64,000 bases of DNA from assembly GCA_910589415.1 (NCBI GenBank), contig OU342630.1, forward strand, positions 63,546,186 through 63,610,185, given 5' to 3'. Shown in pieces: positions 1 to 11,500 of the stretch. The notes beneath the pieces are model-generated. The model had not been told where the DNA came from and did not search any database. It was given only the letters and a program-made list of their open reading frames with translations. How positions within the stretch are numbered: position 1 is the first letter of the stretch; each line of letters begins with the position of its first letter. Made by a program: the position numbers and the translations under genes. The stretch comes from Malachius bipustulatus. Its lineage: Eukaryota; Arthropoda; Insecta; Coleoptera; Melyridae.

Positions 1-1
1 G

Positions 2-2164
2 TACGAGATGTTTCGAAATAATGTTCTGGAAGGTGTTCCTGTTAATATGAAGAATAGTCAAATGTTTTGTGAAACTTGTACGAAAGCAAAAATCTGTCGC
101 TTACCTTATGAAAGTTATAAACATCAAAGATCTAGGAGACCCCTAGAATTGATACATTCTGATGTTTGTGGACCAATAGAACCAGAAGATATTAATGGAA
201 ATAAGTACTTTGTGAGTTTTATTGACGATTTTAGTCATTTTGTAATTGTTTATCCTATGAAGAATAAATATGTAGTTTTTGACTGTTTCCAAACTTATAA
301 AGCAAGTGTTGAAGCTCAGTTTCAGACAAGAATATCTAGATTGCGAGTAGATAATGGTGGTGAATATTCTTCAAATCATTTTAAGCAGTTTTGTGAAAGA
401 AGTGGAATAAGAATTGAATACACAGTTCCTTATAATCCACAGCAAAATGGTGTAAGCGAACGTTTCAATAGGAGTTTAGTGGAGAAAGCTAGAGCTATGA
501 TTATTGATAGTGGTCTGTCAAAGACACTATGGGTAGAAGCAATCAGGACTGCTGCTTACTTAATAAATAGAATTCAGAGTAAGTCAATTCATTTTGCGAG
601 AAACAAAACGCCAGCAGAAATTTGGTATGGCGTGAAACCGAATGCTCAAAAATTGAAAGTTTTTGGCTCTATTGCTTATTCTCTAATACCTGATCATAAA
701 CGAAATAAATTCGATGAAAAATGTGAGAAATATATAATGGTCGGTTACTGTCCAAATGGGTACCGTTTATTGGATTTGGAAACCAATAAAGTGTTTACTG
801 CAAGGAATGTTATCTTTGATGAGAAATCGAATTATTTATCCAATAACTACAGCAGTGATGTAGAATATGAAAGAGGAAGTATAATTAAAGAAAATTCAGA
901 TGAAGGTATTGAAATTGATGAAATTAATATAAATTCTATTAATAGAGATACTGAAGAAGTAAGAAGTGAAAATGAAATTTTTGAATTGGAAGAAAACAAT
1001 AGAAGACATAAGAAACCTCCTGTTTGGCATAAGGACTATATTTTAGATTTTGAAGATGAAGATTTGCATTTAGCTTATGCTCTGAATGCAATGAATTTTG
1101 TTGAAGAAGAATTACCAGAGATAATTGAAGATATAGAGTATAGAAAAGATTCAAAGCAATGGAATGAGGCTGTTATGGAAGAATTAAGTGCTTTAAAGAA
1201 AAATGAAACATGGTCATTAGTTGATAAACCAATTGGAAGCGAGGTGATTTCATTAGTGAGTAATAGTGAAACTGAAATACAGAGAGTCAAAGAAGAGTTG
1301 AGAAGAGAATTTGAAATGAAAGATCTTGGAGAAGTAAAATGTTTTCTGGGTATTGAAATATCTTATGATAAAGAGAGGAAGATCTTAAGTCTAAGTCAAA
1401 CTCAATATATTAAAAGATTATTAGTTAAATTTAATATGCAGAATTGCAAGGAGAAATCAACGCCGATGGAACATAATTTAAAATTGAAACTAAACGAGGG
1501 TGAAGTTATAGAGGCGAAACCATATAGAGAACTTGTTGGATGTCTAATGTATTTGACAGTGACAAGACTAGATATAACTTTTAGTGTGAACTATTTGAGT
1601 CGTTTTCAGTCCAAGCCGACGGAAGAAAAGTGGAATTATTTGAAAAGAATTCTAAGGTATCTGAAACAAACAGTAGATTTGAAGTTGATTTATAAGAAGA
1701 CTCCAAATTCTAAAATTTAAAGTTGTTATTGTGATGCCGACTGGGCAGGTGATTTGAACGATAGAAAGTCGACATCAGGTTTTATACTGAAAGTATTTAA
1801 TAGTGCAGTAGTTTGGTGTTCAAGGAAGCAAGTTTGTGTTGCACTATCATTAACAGAAGCAGAAATGTATGCACTAAGTGTGTGTATCACTGAATGTATG
1901 TGGCTTCAAAAGCTACTATCAGAATTGGATATTCAGCCAAAGTTATTTTTACCTACGGTTATTTACGAAGACAATCAGAGCTGTATAGCAATCCTGAAGG
2001 AAAATAAAAGTATCAACAGATTGAAGCATGTGGATGTGAGGTTCAATTTTATTAAAGATATGTTGGATAAGAAGTTCATTGAAATACAGTATATTCCTTC
2101 CGAAGAGCAAGAAGCTGATATTTTGACTAAGGCGTTACCGAAGATACAATACAGCAAATTTTAA
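2..2164 (+). pseudogene. copia pol polyprotein fragment (integrase, truncated RT, RNase H), inactivated
   Basis: One reading frame, open from the left edge. Counting from the Met at 8: a C-x2-C pair (FCETC, 20-24) of the GAG-pre-integrase zinc region; integrase with D52 (HSDVCGP), D115 (RVDNGGEY) and E151, a D-62-D-35-E spacing typical of active integrases; then an acidic spacer. The RT starts normally (WNEAVMEEL, TWSLVDKP) but near residue 414 (about base 1250) jumps straight to the region after the active site (SETEIQRVKEEL, MKDLGEVKCFLGIEI). The palm with the YVDD motif, roughly 150 residues, is missing without a frame change. A TAA at 1718-1720 interrupts the frame just before RNase H (CDADWAGD, SLTEAEMYAL, HVDVRFNFI), which ends at TAA 2162-2164. 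The integrase region is intact, but the polyprotein cannot make working RT. The deletion is inferred by comparison with the family. Confidence 0.93.
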
Positions 2165-2207
2165 ATTAAAACTATTGGGTTTTTCAAATTATTGCATTGA
2201 AGGGGGG

Positions 2208-2388
2208 TGTTGAATATAATAATATAATATCAAATGTAGGTATGATCAAGTAGATGGGTTGTCGTTGTTAGGCAAGTTTGTTTTTAGTATGTAAACAAGT
2301 TATGATTAATTATGAAGTGTCATATAGTTATTAAATATTTTTGAGTTCATCGTTTGCTCTTCTTGTCCTGAATAAGTCCTCAATCGTC
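2208..2388 (+). repeat. 3' LTR of the copia element (right end approximate)
   Basis: The LTR begins TGTTGAATATAATA directly after the polypurine tract and a short 3' untranslated stretch following the RNase H stop, as expected for copia LTRs, which start with TG. It contains an AT-rich stretch and CTTCTTGTCC. The end is uncertain because the partner LTR is outside the window; CA near 2388 is only one candidate. Confidence 0.6.
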
Positions 2389-2639
2389 AAAACTAAATTC
2401 AAAATTTTAGAAATATAGCCGTTATACAAAGTGCGTTATTAACGGAAGAAAAAAATAGCAAATTCTAGGGTTTTCAAATTATTTAGTGATTTCTGAGAAA
2501 AACTATAAATTTGAAAGAAGCATGGAAGCGTGTCCTAAAAAGAACAACTTTTCTCCATTTAACCAAATCCGTGTCTCTAACGATTCCTGATATCGATATC
2601 CCAATCGATACCTAAAAGTCACATGAAATTTTCATAAGC

Positions 2640-3620
2640 TTCTTGAAAAATAGTGCGACTTTCGGTTTTGGCTACCACGGTTTTTTGTTTCCAGTAATGT
2701 GGCCAAGCCAGGATCAAGTTGTGACCTATGACTCTTGTTGTTCCGACTCCCTTAGAAGATCGGACCCAAGTCAAGTTAGCCACGCTTCGGCCAGCCACGC
2801 TTTCGGCCAGGGAGAGGGACTTTCAATAATTTCCGACAAATGTTTTTTTTTTCGTTTTTACGGCTGAAATGGGAAGGATTGTCTTGTTTTGGTTTATGAA
2901 AGTATTATTAAGAAATTTCACCCAATGAAAAATTACCGTTAACTGAAAAAACCGGAACAATCATGACTCCACGACCAGCCACGCTTTCGGCCACGGAATT
3001 CTCTTATTATTTTAGTTTTGTCTATAAGCCTTGTAATTTGTGATACCACTGAGCCACCTTGTATAATAATTGTTATTGATGACATGATGACACCTTTTCA
3101 ATTTTTCAGCGTAAGGGAAAAACTTCGAATTTGTTTTATAATTATTATAAGTCGACTAGCCATACCTTAATTATTATTATACAAGGTGTTTCTAAATAGA
3201 GTACCTACCATAAATTGGAGGACGTGTTACATAAATGTTTTTCTCGAAAATGGTTTTTATATAACCGAGATACAGGGTGTTTATGTGTCGATTTACTGAA
3301 GAAAAGTTTTTTATTGTACGAGTATCTTTATACAGAGTGGATCAATAATCCTGAATTTTTGTGCATGAATTTTTTATTTAATAACCAGTATTTTGAAAAA
3401 TTCTGGACATAACCGAAGCACCCAGTGGCGTAAAATATCGGGTCACATGACACCTTTTCTCTTTTGTCTTAAAACAAGACATTCCTTTCCATTTCAGCCA
3501 TAAAAAAACGAAAACAAAAATTTGTCGGAAATTATTGTAAGTCCCTCACCCTGACCGAAAGTGTGGCTGGCCGAAGCGTGGCTAACTTGACTTGGGTTAA
3601 GATCTTGATGTTCTTCGAAT
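2640..3620. repeat. inverted-repeat element with about 135-bp arms
   Basis: The left arm (about 2754-2890) and right arm (about 3471-3608) are reverse complements by eye: both carry CCCAAGTCAAGTTAGCCACG, CTTCGGCCAGCCAC, AATTTCCGACAAAT and GGCTGAAATGG in mirrored order. A further CCAGCCACGCTTTCGGCCA copy sits at about 2976. A separate small inverted pair (CTTGTATAATAATTG near 3059, ATTATTATACAAGG near 3175) lies between the arms, so this may be a nested composite. Another piece of the same family is near 28860-28900 (GAAAGCGTGGTTGTCTTGAC). No transposase frame is visible. Open frames here lie in repeat sequence and are not genes. Confidence 0.75.
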
Positions 3621-4137
3621 TAATCTAAGCCCATAACTTTTGGCCGCTTTAATATTGAAGTTTCACAATATTCGGGAACAATTTTTGTAGAAAAGAAGAA
3701 ATTTGTACAGTAATTGCGGTTTTTTAACGTGTTGGCAACCATTAAGAATAGATTTAGCAAATTGCAACCCCTAATCGGCTGCAAAAAGGGATATTATTTT
3801 GTTATGTCGGTGCCAGTAAATATAATGTTTCAATTATTTAGTTGTCATATTATAAATTAATTTTTAAAAACCGGGCGTAGCCGCTTGATGAATCAATAAA
3901 TAGAATAATTAATAATTGATTTGTGATAAATTAATTATTCGGTATTTCACATGCAGTTTGTTTTATCTTTGTGTATAATATTTTCATTCTGTTGCATGAC
4001 GAAAACAATGAATAAATAATTGAGTGCCTTTGCATCATTAAATGATTGAAATATTGTGCTTTCGTGCATCTCCGAAAGCTCTATTAAAATATTAAATGCA
4101 TCAAAAACGTTGTCGTATTTTACAGTTTTTCCATATA

Positions 4138-4756
4138 CAGGGTGATCCCGAAATGGCGGACACGGATAGCATCACAACATCTATTGTGGATTAAAGATTC
4201 TAAGTTTTATTTACTGTTTTCTCCAGTAAGGGTCCCTTAAGAAGATATGACCAATTTTGTAGAAAATAAAGTCACAATAACACTGCACTGGATACCCTTC
4301 TTCAGGGAGAAAAATAATGTGTAGGTCTACAATACGGAGATAGATGTTACCATGGAAACATATGAAAAGAAAGCACAACAAAGCTTAAAAAAATAATCGT
4401 TGCGCGGATACATATGCGATAATATTATTCAAAATCTCGAATTCGAACAACGATGCCACATTGAAAAATTTTGTTGAACACAGGGAATAGGTAAACTTTG
4501 AATGCCTGTAATTCAGTTTCCGATAATAAAAAAAAATAAAAAGCAGAGCACTATCGTTATAGTTATGTGAAATCATGTGTTTTGCCAGTGGAGGTTGTTT
4601 AAATTTGACCGCCATTTCGATTTAAACTTTAGAAAAAGGACACCCTATATCTCGGTAACGAAGCCGAGGAACCCATTTTGGTTTTAAATTTACAGTATTT
4701 CTGAACATCCTCTACAACACCCTGTATTCCGTGTCCGCCATTTCGGGATCACCCTG
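4138..4756. mobile_element. 619-bp TIR element, CAGGGTGATCCC termini, TA target sites
   Basis: The left end CAGGGTGATCCCGAAATGG and the right end are perfect inverted repeats over 29 bases, and both ends are flanked by TA (4136-4137 and 4757-4758). TA duplication plus TIRs fits a non-autonomous Tc1/mariner-like element (MITE). A second CAGGGTG-type motif occurs internally near the right end (4717-4726). The small open frame inside (4385-4615, minus) resembles no family I recognise. Confidence 0.85.
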
Positions 4757-5506
4757 TATTAAATGCTCTTTCACATTTTGATTGCAAATATAAATAAAAC
4801 AGTCAAAATAAGTTGATCATAAGAATTATTTATTTAAAACCTCTTGAAATGAATTAAAATCTGATGATTGCATATTTCAACTCGACCTCTATTTTTCATA
4901 TTTCTACCGAACTTCGGCTTTATCTCGTCATTTATATCCAGGAATCCAGGATGTTGATTATAGATACGTTAGAAAAATTGGATGATTTTTTGAGTTACGT
5001 AGGTACCTAAAGCAAATAATGAAAAGAAAGCTAGTGAACTTGTTACTAGTTTACTCCTTTGAATTTAATAATTACCTATGTTGATTACAACATTTTTTAT
5101 ACATTAAACATTGGTTTAGTTATGAGTTGTATGTCAATAAATAATATTGTGATAGTTGAAGCAATGATTTTTGGGACTTAGTTTTTTTTATGATTCTAAT
5201 GCCCGTATAAATTCAAGAAGTAGTGTTCCAGACCAAAAATAGCTAGAAAATAGTTGAATAAATGCGATAGAGATATACAGTTTATATGCACTAGAATGAG
5301 ATGGAGGATAATTGATTCAGTAATCATTTTGAAAAGAATCGTGTGTGAATTCGGGCGTTATGGTAGCAACATTCATAATCATAATAAAAATAGAGCTTGT
5401 GAACTTTAACTAATAGTTTACGTCTTAATTAATTAGAAACTATTGAATTGTATAGTTTGTATTTGTAAAGTATTTGTAAAGTAAATGATTATTTGTTTGT
5501 TTTCAG

Positions 5507-5581
5507 TTAAAGAAAACACAAATGGTCGACCACAACCATTGCTACAAGAGCCCCACTATGGATCTCGTCCACAACCCTACA
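5507..5581 (+). CDS. sm: smooth exon, linker before RRM3
   Basis: A 75-base exon between TTTTCAG and GTAAGC, entering and leaving in phase 1, so skipping it keeps the frame (a symmetrical cassette). It encodes NGRPQPLLQEPHYGSRPQPY, the proline-rich linker between RRM2 and RRM3 in hnRNP L proteins. Its last base A joins AT at 37919 to give an Asn codon. It is tiny and isolated in AT-rich DNA; support comes from splice sites, matching phase and linker-like sequence. Confidence 0.85.
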
Positions 5582-8500
5582 GTAAGCTTAATAATGTTTT
5601 TTTGCCGTAGTCATTGTAGCGCACAATTTTATTACAAAAACACAACGCACGTTTATATTAAATATATCAAGTACGTAAATTTTTCTTTAGAATCAAGTAG
5701 TATAACAAAGTAGAAAATGCCTGGCTAGTTATTATTATATCCGCAGATAACAATTGGCCAAAAGTGTCAGTGGTTACTTTTATGCAGAATTTCTGAAAAA
5801 ATCGGTAGGTTGGAAAGGCGTTACCTACTCCATAATAAAAACTTTTTTTTGGACGCAGTTCTGATATAGGTACTCTCAGTCCGTCTTTTCTTGTCTTGTG
5901 TTCATCTGCAACATAGTGAAGAAGCTGACTTAAGCCAAAGTTACATTGTCTAATTCTGATTTCTGATCATTGTCGAAAAAAGACTGAAATTACATTAATT
6001 AGAAGTTGACCGAAATTTTAATGGTATGTAGGGGGCACCACTAGAACACTCCAGCCAAGTTTCCCCCCTCGGATTCCGTAAGACGTAGAATAAATCCAGC
6101 AACTTTTGTTTGAAACTTTTTTCGAAATTTCTTATTCTTCAAAAGATTTTCATTCTCGTAAATGACACTTTGGGGTGGAAACAGTTTTTTCGATTGTACA
6201 AGAAAAAGGCCAATCAGGGGGGAAAATGTACTAGACAAAAGTCCAGTAAGAAAAGCTTTAGAGTTCCTCTACAATATGCATGTTTACAAAAAAATGTTGG
6301 CACGATTGGTACGAATGCAGAGTTATGATGAATCAAATGTGGAATAGCGCTAATATTTTTGAACATTTTCGAATTTTATACAGACAACTGACTAATTTAA
6401 ATCATACCGTTTTCATAAAAAACATGATTTTGGGATTTTCGTGGTCGCTGATTAAGAAGAATCCGAAAATCCTCTATAATGATGAGTTTGGTGAAAATGC
6501 GATCAATTTATAAAAGGATTCTTAATAAGCGATCTGGAAAACTCCAAAATCAGTTAAATGAAAACGCTGACTGGAATTACTAATTAGTAGTTATATGCAT
6601 AGATTCAAAAATTTTCCAAAATATTAGCGTTCGTCGAGTTTTGGCGCCTTTTATCTCCGTATCAAGCATGCAAAAAAAATGAAGATGCGTTTGTTGTAAG
6701 GAAACTCAAAAGCTATATTGAGGTAACCTACTTTCACCTCCCGATTGACCGTTTTGTTGTAAAATCTAAAAATACCGTTTCCACCCCAAAAGTGCCACTT
6801 TTTTTCAAAATTTGTAACTTTTGAACAATAAGAAATTTCAAACAAAAGTTGCTTGGATATTATACTTATGTACAATTTTTGTAATAGTACTCTTTTACGT
6901 ACAATTGATATTTGCCGAGATACAGAATTTCATCCCTTAAATTCAAGATGGTGGCCACCCGTTACGGAATCCGAGGGGGGAAATAAGGCTGGAGTGTTCT
7001 AGTGGTCCCCCTAGGTACGTGCTATTAAAATTTCGGTAAACTTCTAATGAAACGCAATGTAAAAGTACGATTTGACTGGACTAAATTATTTTAACAGTAT
7101 CTTGAGCGACGTCTCCCAAAAGAATTTAATTGACTCATTTTACGACATTGTTTTGCATGCAATTTGAGAAAGAAACTTTTACACAAGTAACGTTGGGGAT
7201 ATTTAGGTATAGGTAGCTACATAATACCTTTTTTATTCCAGTGATTTTTGTGTTTTCGTTATAATGATTATTATTGGAGTACGGAGTGTCAAAACAACAA
7301 TAATTACTACCAACGGTCCCTTTATTATAGACAATCTCGCCTTCCAGTGATATTTGTTATACCTAGCCGAGTTCGAGTGTGAGTAAGCATTGGTTTTAAT
7401 GCTAACATGATCATAGGTGGCGCCATCCACCATATTGGATACCGCTATGTATCTTCATCCCTGCCGATTGAGTAAACCGTCCCTCATCAATCTTGGTTGA
7501 TTTCAGCTTACTAAATGTCCAATACATTATTCAAGACTCAGTTCCAAGTTCCAGCCCTAGGGAATCTAATATACCAATCGTTCCATTAAGTAAAAGTTTT
7601 TATGTCGCTGGTGGTTTCCTAAACTGTTTTTGTTTCCAATTTAGAAGTCCCTTTTAGGTTTTCACAAGAAAACAAACTCTATAAACTCGATTAAATTGAC
7701 TTGTGTAAATTTATCAAAGAATGTTTTTTTTTTGTTTTACTTAGAGTGATTTCGCTCCTTCATTAAAGTTTTTAACGAGTTTGAAATTATTATCGACGGA
7801 AATGTACCTTTAGTTCTTCAGGAGAATAACTTTGCGTTTGTTTTGAGTTCATGAATCGATTAATTTGAGCTTTGATGATGGATTCGAATTAAAAGCAAAC
7901 AGCAAATAGCCTGTTAGTTGTGATTCTGATTCGTTTTATTAAGCGGTCCTGATTAATTGAAAACTTGATGAAAGTGTTGAAAAAATAAATCGATTTAATT
8001 TGTATTGTACATAATCACGCCGTGTATATTTTGCGATTGGCATTGACGAGACGTTTCCTATGTTTCATAACATTCAATCAAATGGAGAGCACATTCGTTT
8101 ACTATAATTAAACTTACGCTTTGGGTCTAAGTTTATCATTGGTTAATTGCCTGTTTAGAATTATTTTTGTGTAAAATCAATAAATTGATCAAATTAATAA
8201 TCAAAGTAGGTAGGTAAGTTTTGAAACAAAAAAACCGAAATATACTTTAATACTTACAAAACCTACCTAGAAGCAGAAAATATCATCATTAGTCTCATTT
8301 CCGGAAAATTCACACATTTTGGCGCAATAGATTCCATCTGAGGCATAAATCAATCACTTACGAAACTATTTGAATATTTTGAATTATAAAAAGCTTCCTC
8401 GTTATTCTAGAAAGCGAATATTTCCGAGAATATGCCCTCGTTAAATCTTTAATATTACTCCAAAACGTTCATATTTTCACGTGTGTATTACTGACGTAAA

Positions 8501-11500
8501 CATCATAACCAGAACTCGTAACTGGACACCTTCGCTGTTTTTCAATCGCTCTCACATCCATTTCTGTCTGACAACCCATCTCATTAGAGATAAATTCGTC
8601 CGGAATGCTTGCGTCACTAATAACGAACTTCAAAGCTTCAAATATGCATCAGTCTCAGCCGGCGTTATACTTGTTTTGTGCTCAATTACTTGTGTTCAAT
8701 CCATTATCAGGAAGCCGTACCGAACTTCAGACCTTTGCTTCTCGGCAGTTTACGAGTAAACTATCGGAATCGAGAGTTGAATATCTATAACATTACGAGG
8801 GACAATGAGTCCCGAGGGAGGAAAGTCGGAGAATGCTGGGCTTGCCGTATCTGAGGAAATTGTCAATTTTCTATAGTATTAGTGAGTTTGAACAGACAAT
8901 AGAAGGTGTAACTATTGAGGAGTTTAGAGGAAATTGTGTAGGCAGGCTCTCAATTACCATCTCAATGTCTTTATCGTGGATTTTGAGCAGATCAGCAGCT
9001 TTAGTGGTAATTTCGTCGAGGAAACGATCTGAATAGTTTATAACATTGAGGTATGCCTTTGCGGTGTCTTGGTGGTAACGTTGTATAGGTGAATAGCTCC
9101 TTTAACTATGACTACAGGTTACAATTAATGTTGTTATTGACTGGAAATATTTGATTATTTTAAAGAGTTAATTCAATATGAGTGTATTATTATGTACCTA
9201 CCTTCTGTTTATAAGCAAGGTGGCATTTAGGGATAATCGTTCCAGGAATAGGAAGAAAATGTTTGGAGACACATTTAGCATAAAGTAAATTTACCTGTAA
9301 ATTTTGCATCTACATAAATGAAATAGTGGATGAAAACCAGGAGGAATTTGATACAGATGTCATTTTTCAGCAAAATGGAACTCCTCCACATTACTATAAT
9401 AGGCCAGTGTGTGGTGTCTTAAACCAGCAATTTGAACGAGCTGCATGGATTGATTGACGTTATTCAAAATCAAAAATTTATACAGGGTGTATCATAAATA
9501 TACCGACAAACTTTTAGGGGTAGTAGGGGGCGACAAACTTTTTTTTCTCAATAAATATTGTCCGAAAACGCTTCGTTTTCGAGGGTGTTAAAATAAAAAA
9601 ATAACAGTTTTTGGTTATAAATCGTGTAAATTTAAACCGATTTTGATGAAACTGGGCTCTAAAAATAAACAAAGATTTTTTAATTACGCTATCTCAGGTT
9701 TTGTAGACGTCTTCCAGTGGCGTAGCTATTCAGGATTTTTCTTTTTTCCCCTTTTTAGCCAGTGATTTTATTGCAAATACAAAAACGATATTCAATAGCC
9801 TCTGCATTTTAGAACAAAAACGTATTGCTTAGGTTTTTTCATACGGTGCACTGTTTTTAAGATATTTGAAGTTTTCTAAGATAATGTTGGCCCATTCACA
9901 TTGAAAAATTATTGATTTCATTAAAAGTTATCTGACAGATTTTTATTGAAAATGGTTATTCTTATAAATGATTAGGGACATTCCCTGAGTAAACTTCAAA
10001 TATTGTACTTATCTTAAAAACGGTCCGGCGTATGAAAAAAACTAAGAAACACTTTTTTGTTCTGAAATGTAGAAGCTACCTATTGAATAACGTTACGTTT
10101 TTATATTTGCAATAAAGTCAGTGGCGTAAAAGACAGCAAGGAGGGAAAAGGAAAAAAAATGCCGAGAGTTTCATCAAATAAGTTCAAATTTACAGTAGTT
10201 AATTAATACCAAAACTTGTTATTATTTTTTTAATTTTAACACCCTGTATCTCGAAAACGAAGCGTTTTCGGGCAAAGTTTATTGGGAAAAAAGGTTTGTT
10301 TTGACGCTCCTGAAAGTTTTTGTGCAACCATAAATATCACGTAGACGTTCTCAGGGAATTCCAACAGACGTTATCATTGTCAAGAAGTGCCGGGTGCACA
10401 TGACATGGGGTCGGGGGTGGGGCATGACCTAAAATTTTTAAGTTGAGTTTTCATACCAAAGTTCTATCTCATTCGGCTCAGAATTTAAAGGGGGATGAGA
10501 CGATAAAAATAAACGTCCCCAGTGTATAATTATATCCCTTTAACCGGGTAACATTAAAAATAACTGAAAAGAAAGTTTCACGCGAGTAAAAGTATAATTA
10601 TGATTTCTTGGTCGCAAAATTCATAAATACAACTCTCCTATTGAAGGTTGATTTTCCCGTCGGGCGTTTTCCAGCTTTAATTTCTGCATCAAATGACGGT
10701 TCAGACTTTCATAACTCGTTCAGGATATTCTTCCATGCACTCTTGCAATTTCTCCCGCATTCATAGTTTCTCCCGTGTTCATATTACAGAATTTGATTGC
10801 TTGCAGCTTTAAGTGTAGGGTACTTCTATGTTGTAAGGTTGCAACATTTCATGTGCTCTTTTGAAAATAGAACATGGTTAAGTTTTAATTCGTTTCAAAA
10901 ACAGTATGTACGAAACGACAACGTATAATTATTTTTATAGTGCATGAGAAGAGCTAAAGTATCTTTCCTTGTGCTGTATTTCAAAAGTTTGTTAGTGAGT
11001 GTGAGTACTTATTTTGCCACGGAGGTTATTTAAAATTGAATTTCAACGAAATAAAAAGGTTTCCAAAAATAGACTACTGACATCGTTGAACCTGGGTCGT
11101 TTTTTACTGATGCAGCTGGTGCAACCACTGACTTGAAGCATATTAAAGGATGACGTCACTAGTTGGATATGCAGGAAAATGAATGTTTTTGAACCGCTGT
11201 CATCAGTCATGTCATATCTGCCAGTTTACAATTATTAAATTCAAAGATGCTAACTTCAAATACGCTAAAATATTAATACCTTAAAACGAGCGGCAATTTT
11301 TACAGCGCCCTCATGCAGGACTTGGTGTCACTGAGCTGTTTTGAAATTCAACGTAAAATAGGTACCTTTTCACGGTTTTTGACAGCTTCAGTCAATCATG
11401 ATTATTATTAATTTGACATTTGTAATTAACCGGTTTAGTTTTAAGGTCGTTTTTTACTGATGCAGCTGGTGCAACCACTGGTTTGAAGCGTATTAAAGGA

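Larger units (their letters stand above)
1..2388 (+). mobile_element. Ty1/copia LTR retrotransposon, 3' part, defective
   Basis: The window opens inside a copia-type element: GAG-pre-integrase, integrase, a deleted reverse transcriptase, RNase H, then a polypurine tract (GAAGGGGGG, 2199-2207) and an LTR start TGTTGAATAT at 2208. The domain order integrase before RT identifies Ty1/copia rather than gypsy or BEL. The 5' LTR and gag lie left of the window, so the target-site duplication cannot be checked. The right limit is approximate, placed at a CA dinucleotide near 2388. The element lies in the same orientation as the smooth gene and upstream of its first visible exon, so probably inside a smooth intron. 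Confidence 0.93.

Noticed and set aside
4385..4615. 76-codon minus-strand frame inside the TIR element
   Set aside because: Too short for a transposase and without motifs; likely chance in a MITE.
6110..6875. Several open frames in the 5998-7048 element
   Set aside because: They mirror each other because the DNA is palindromic; no protein family is evident.
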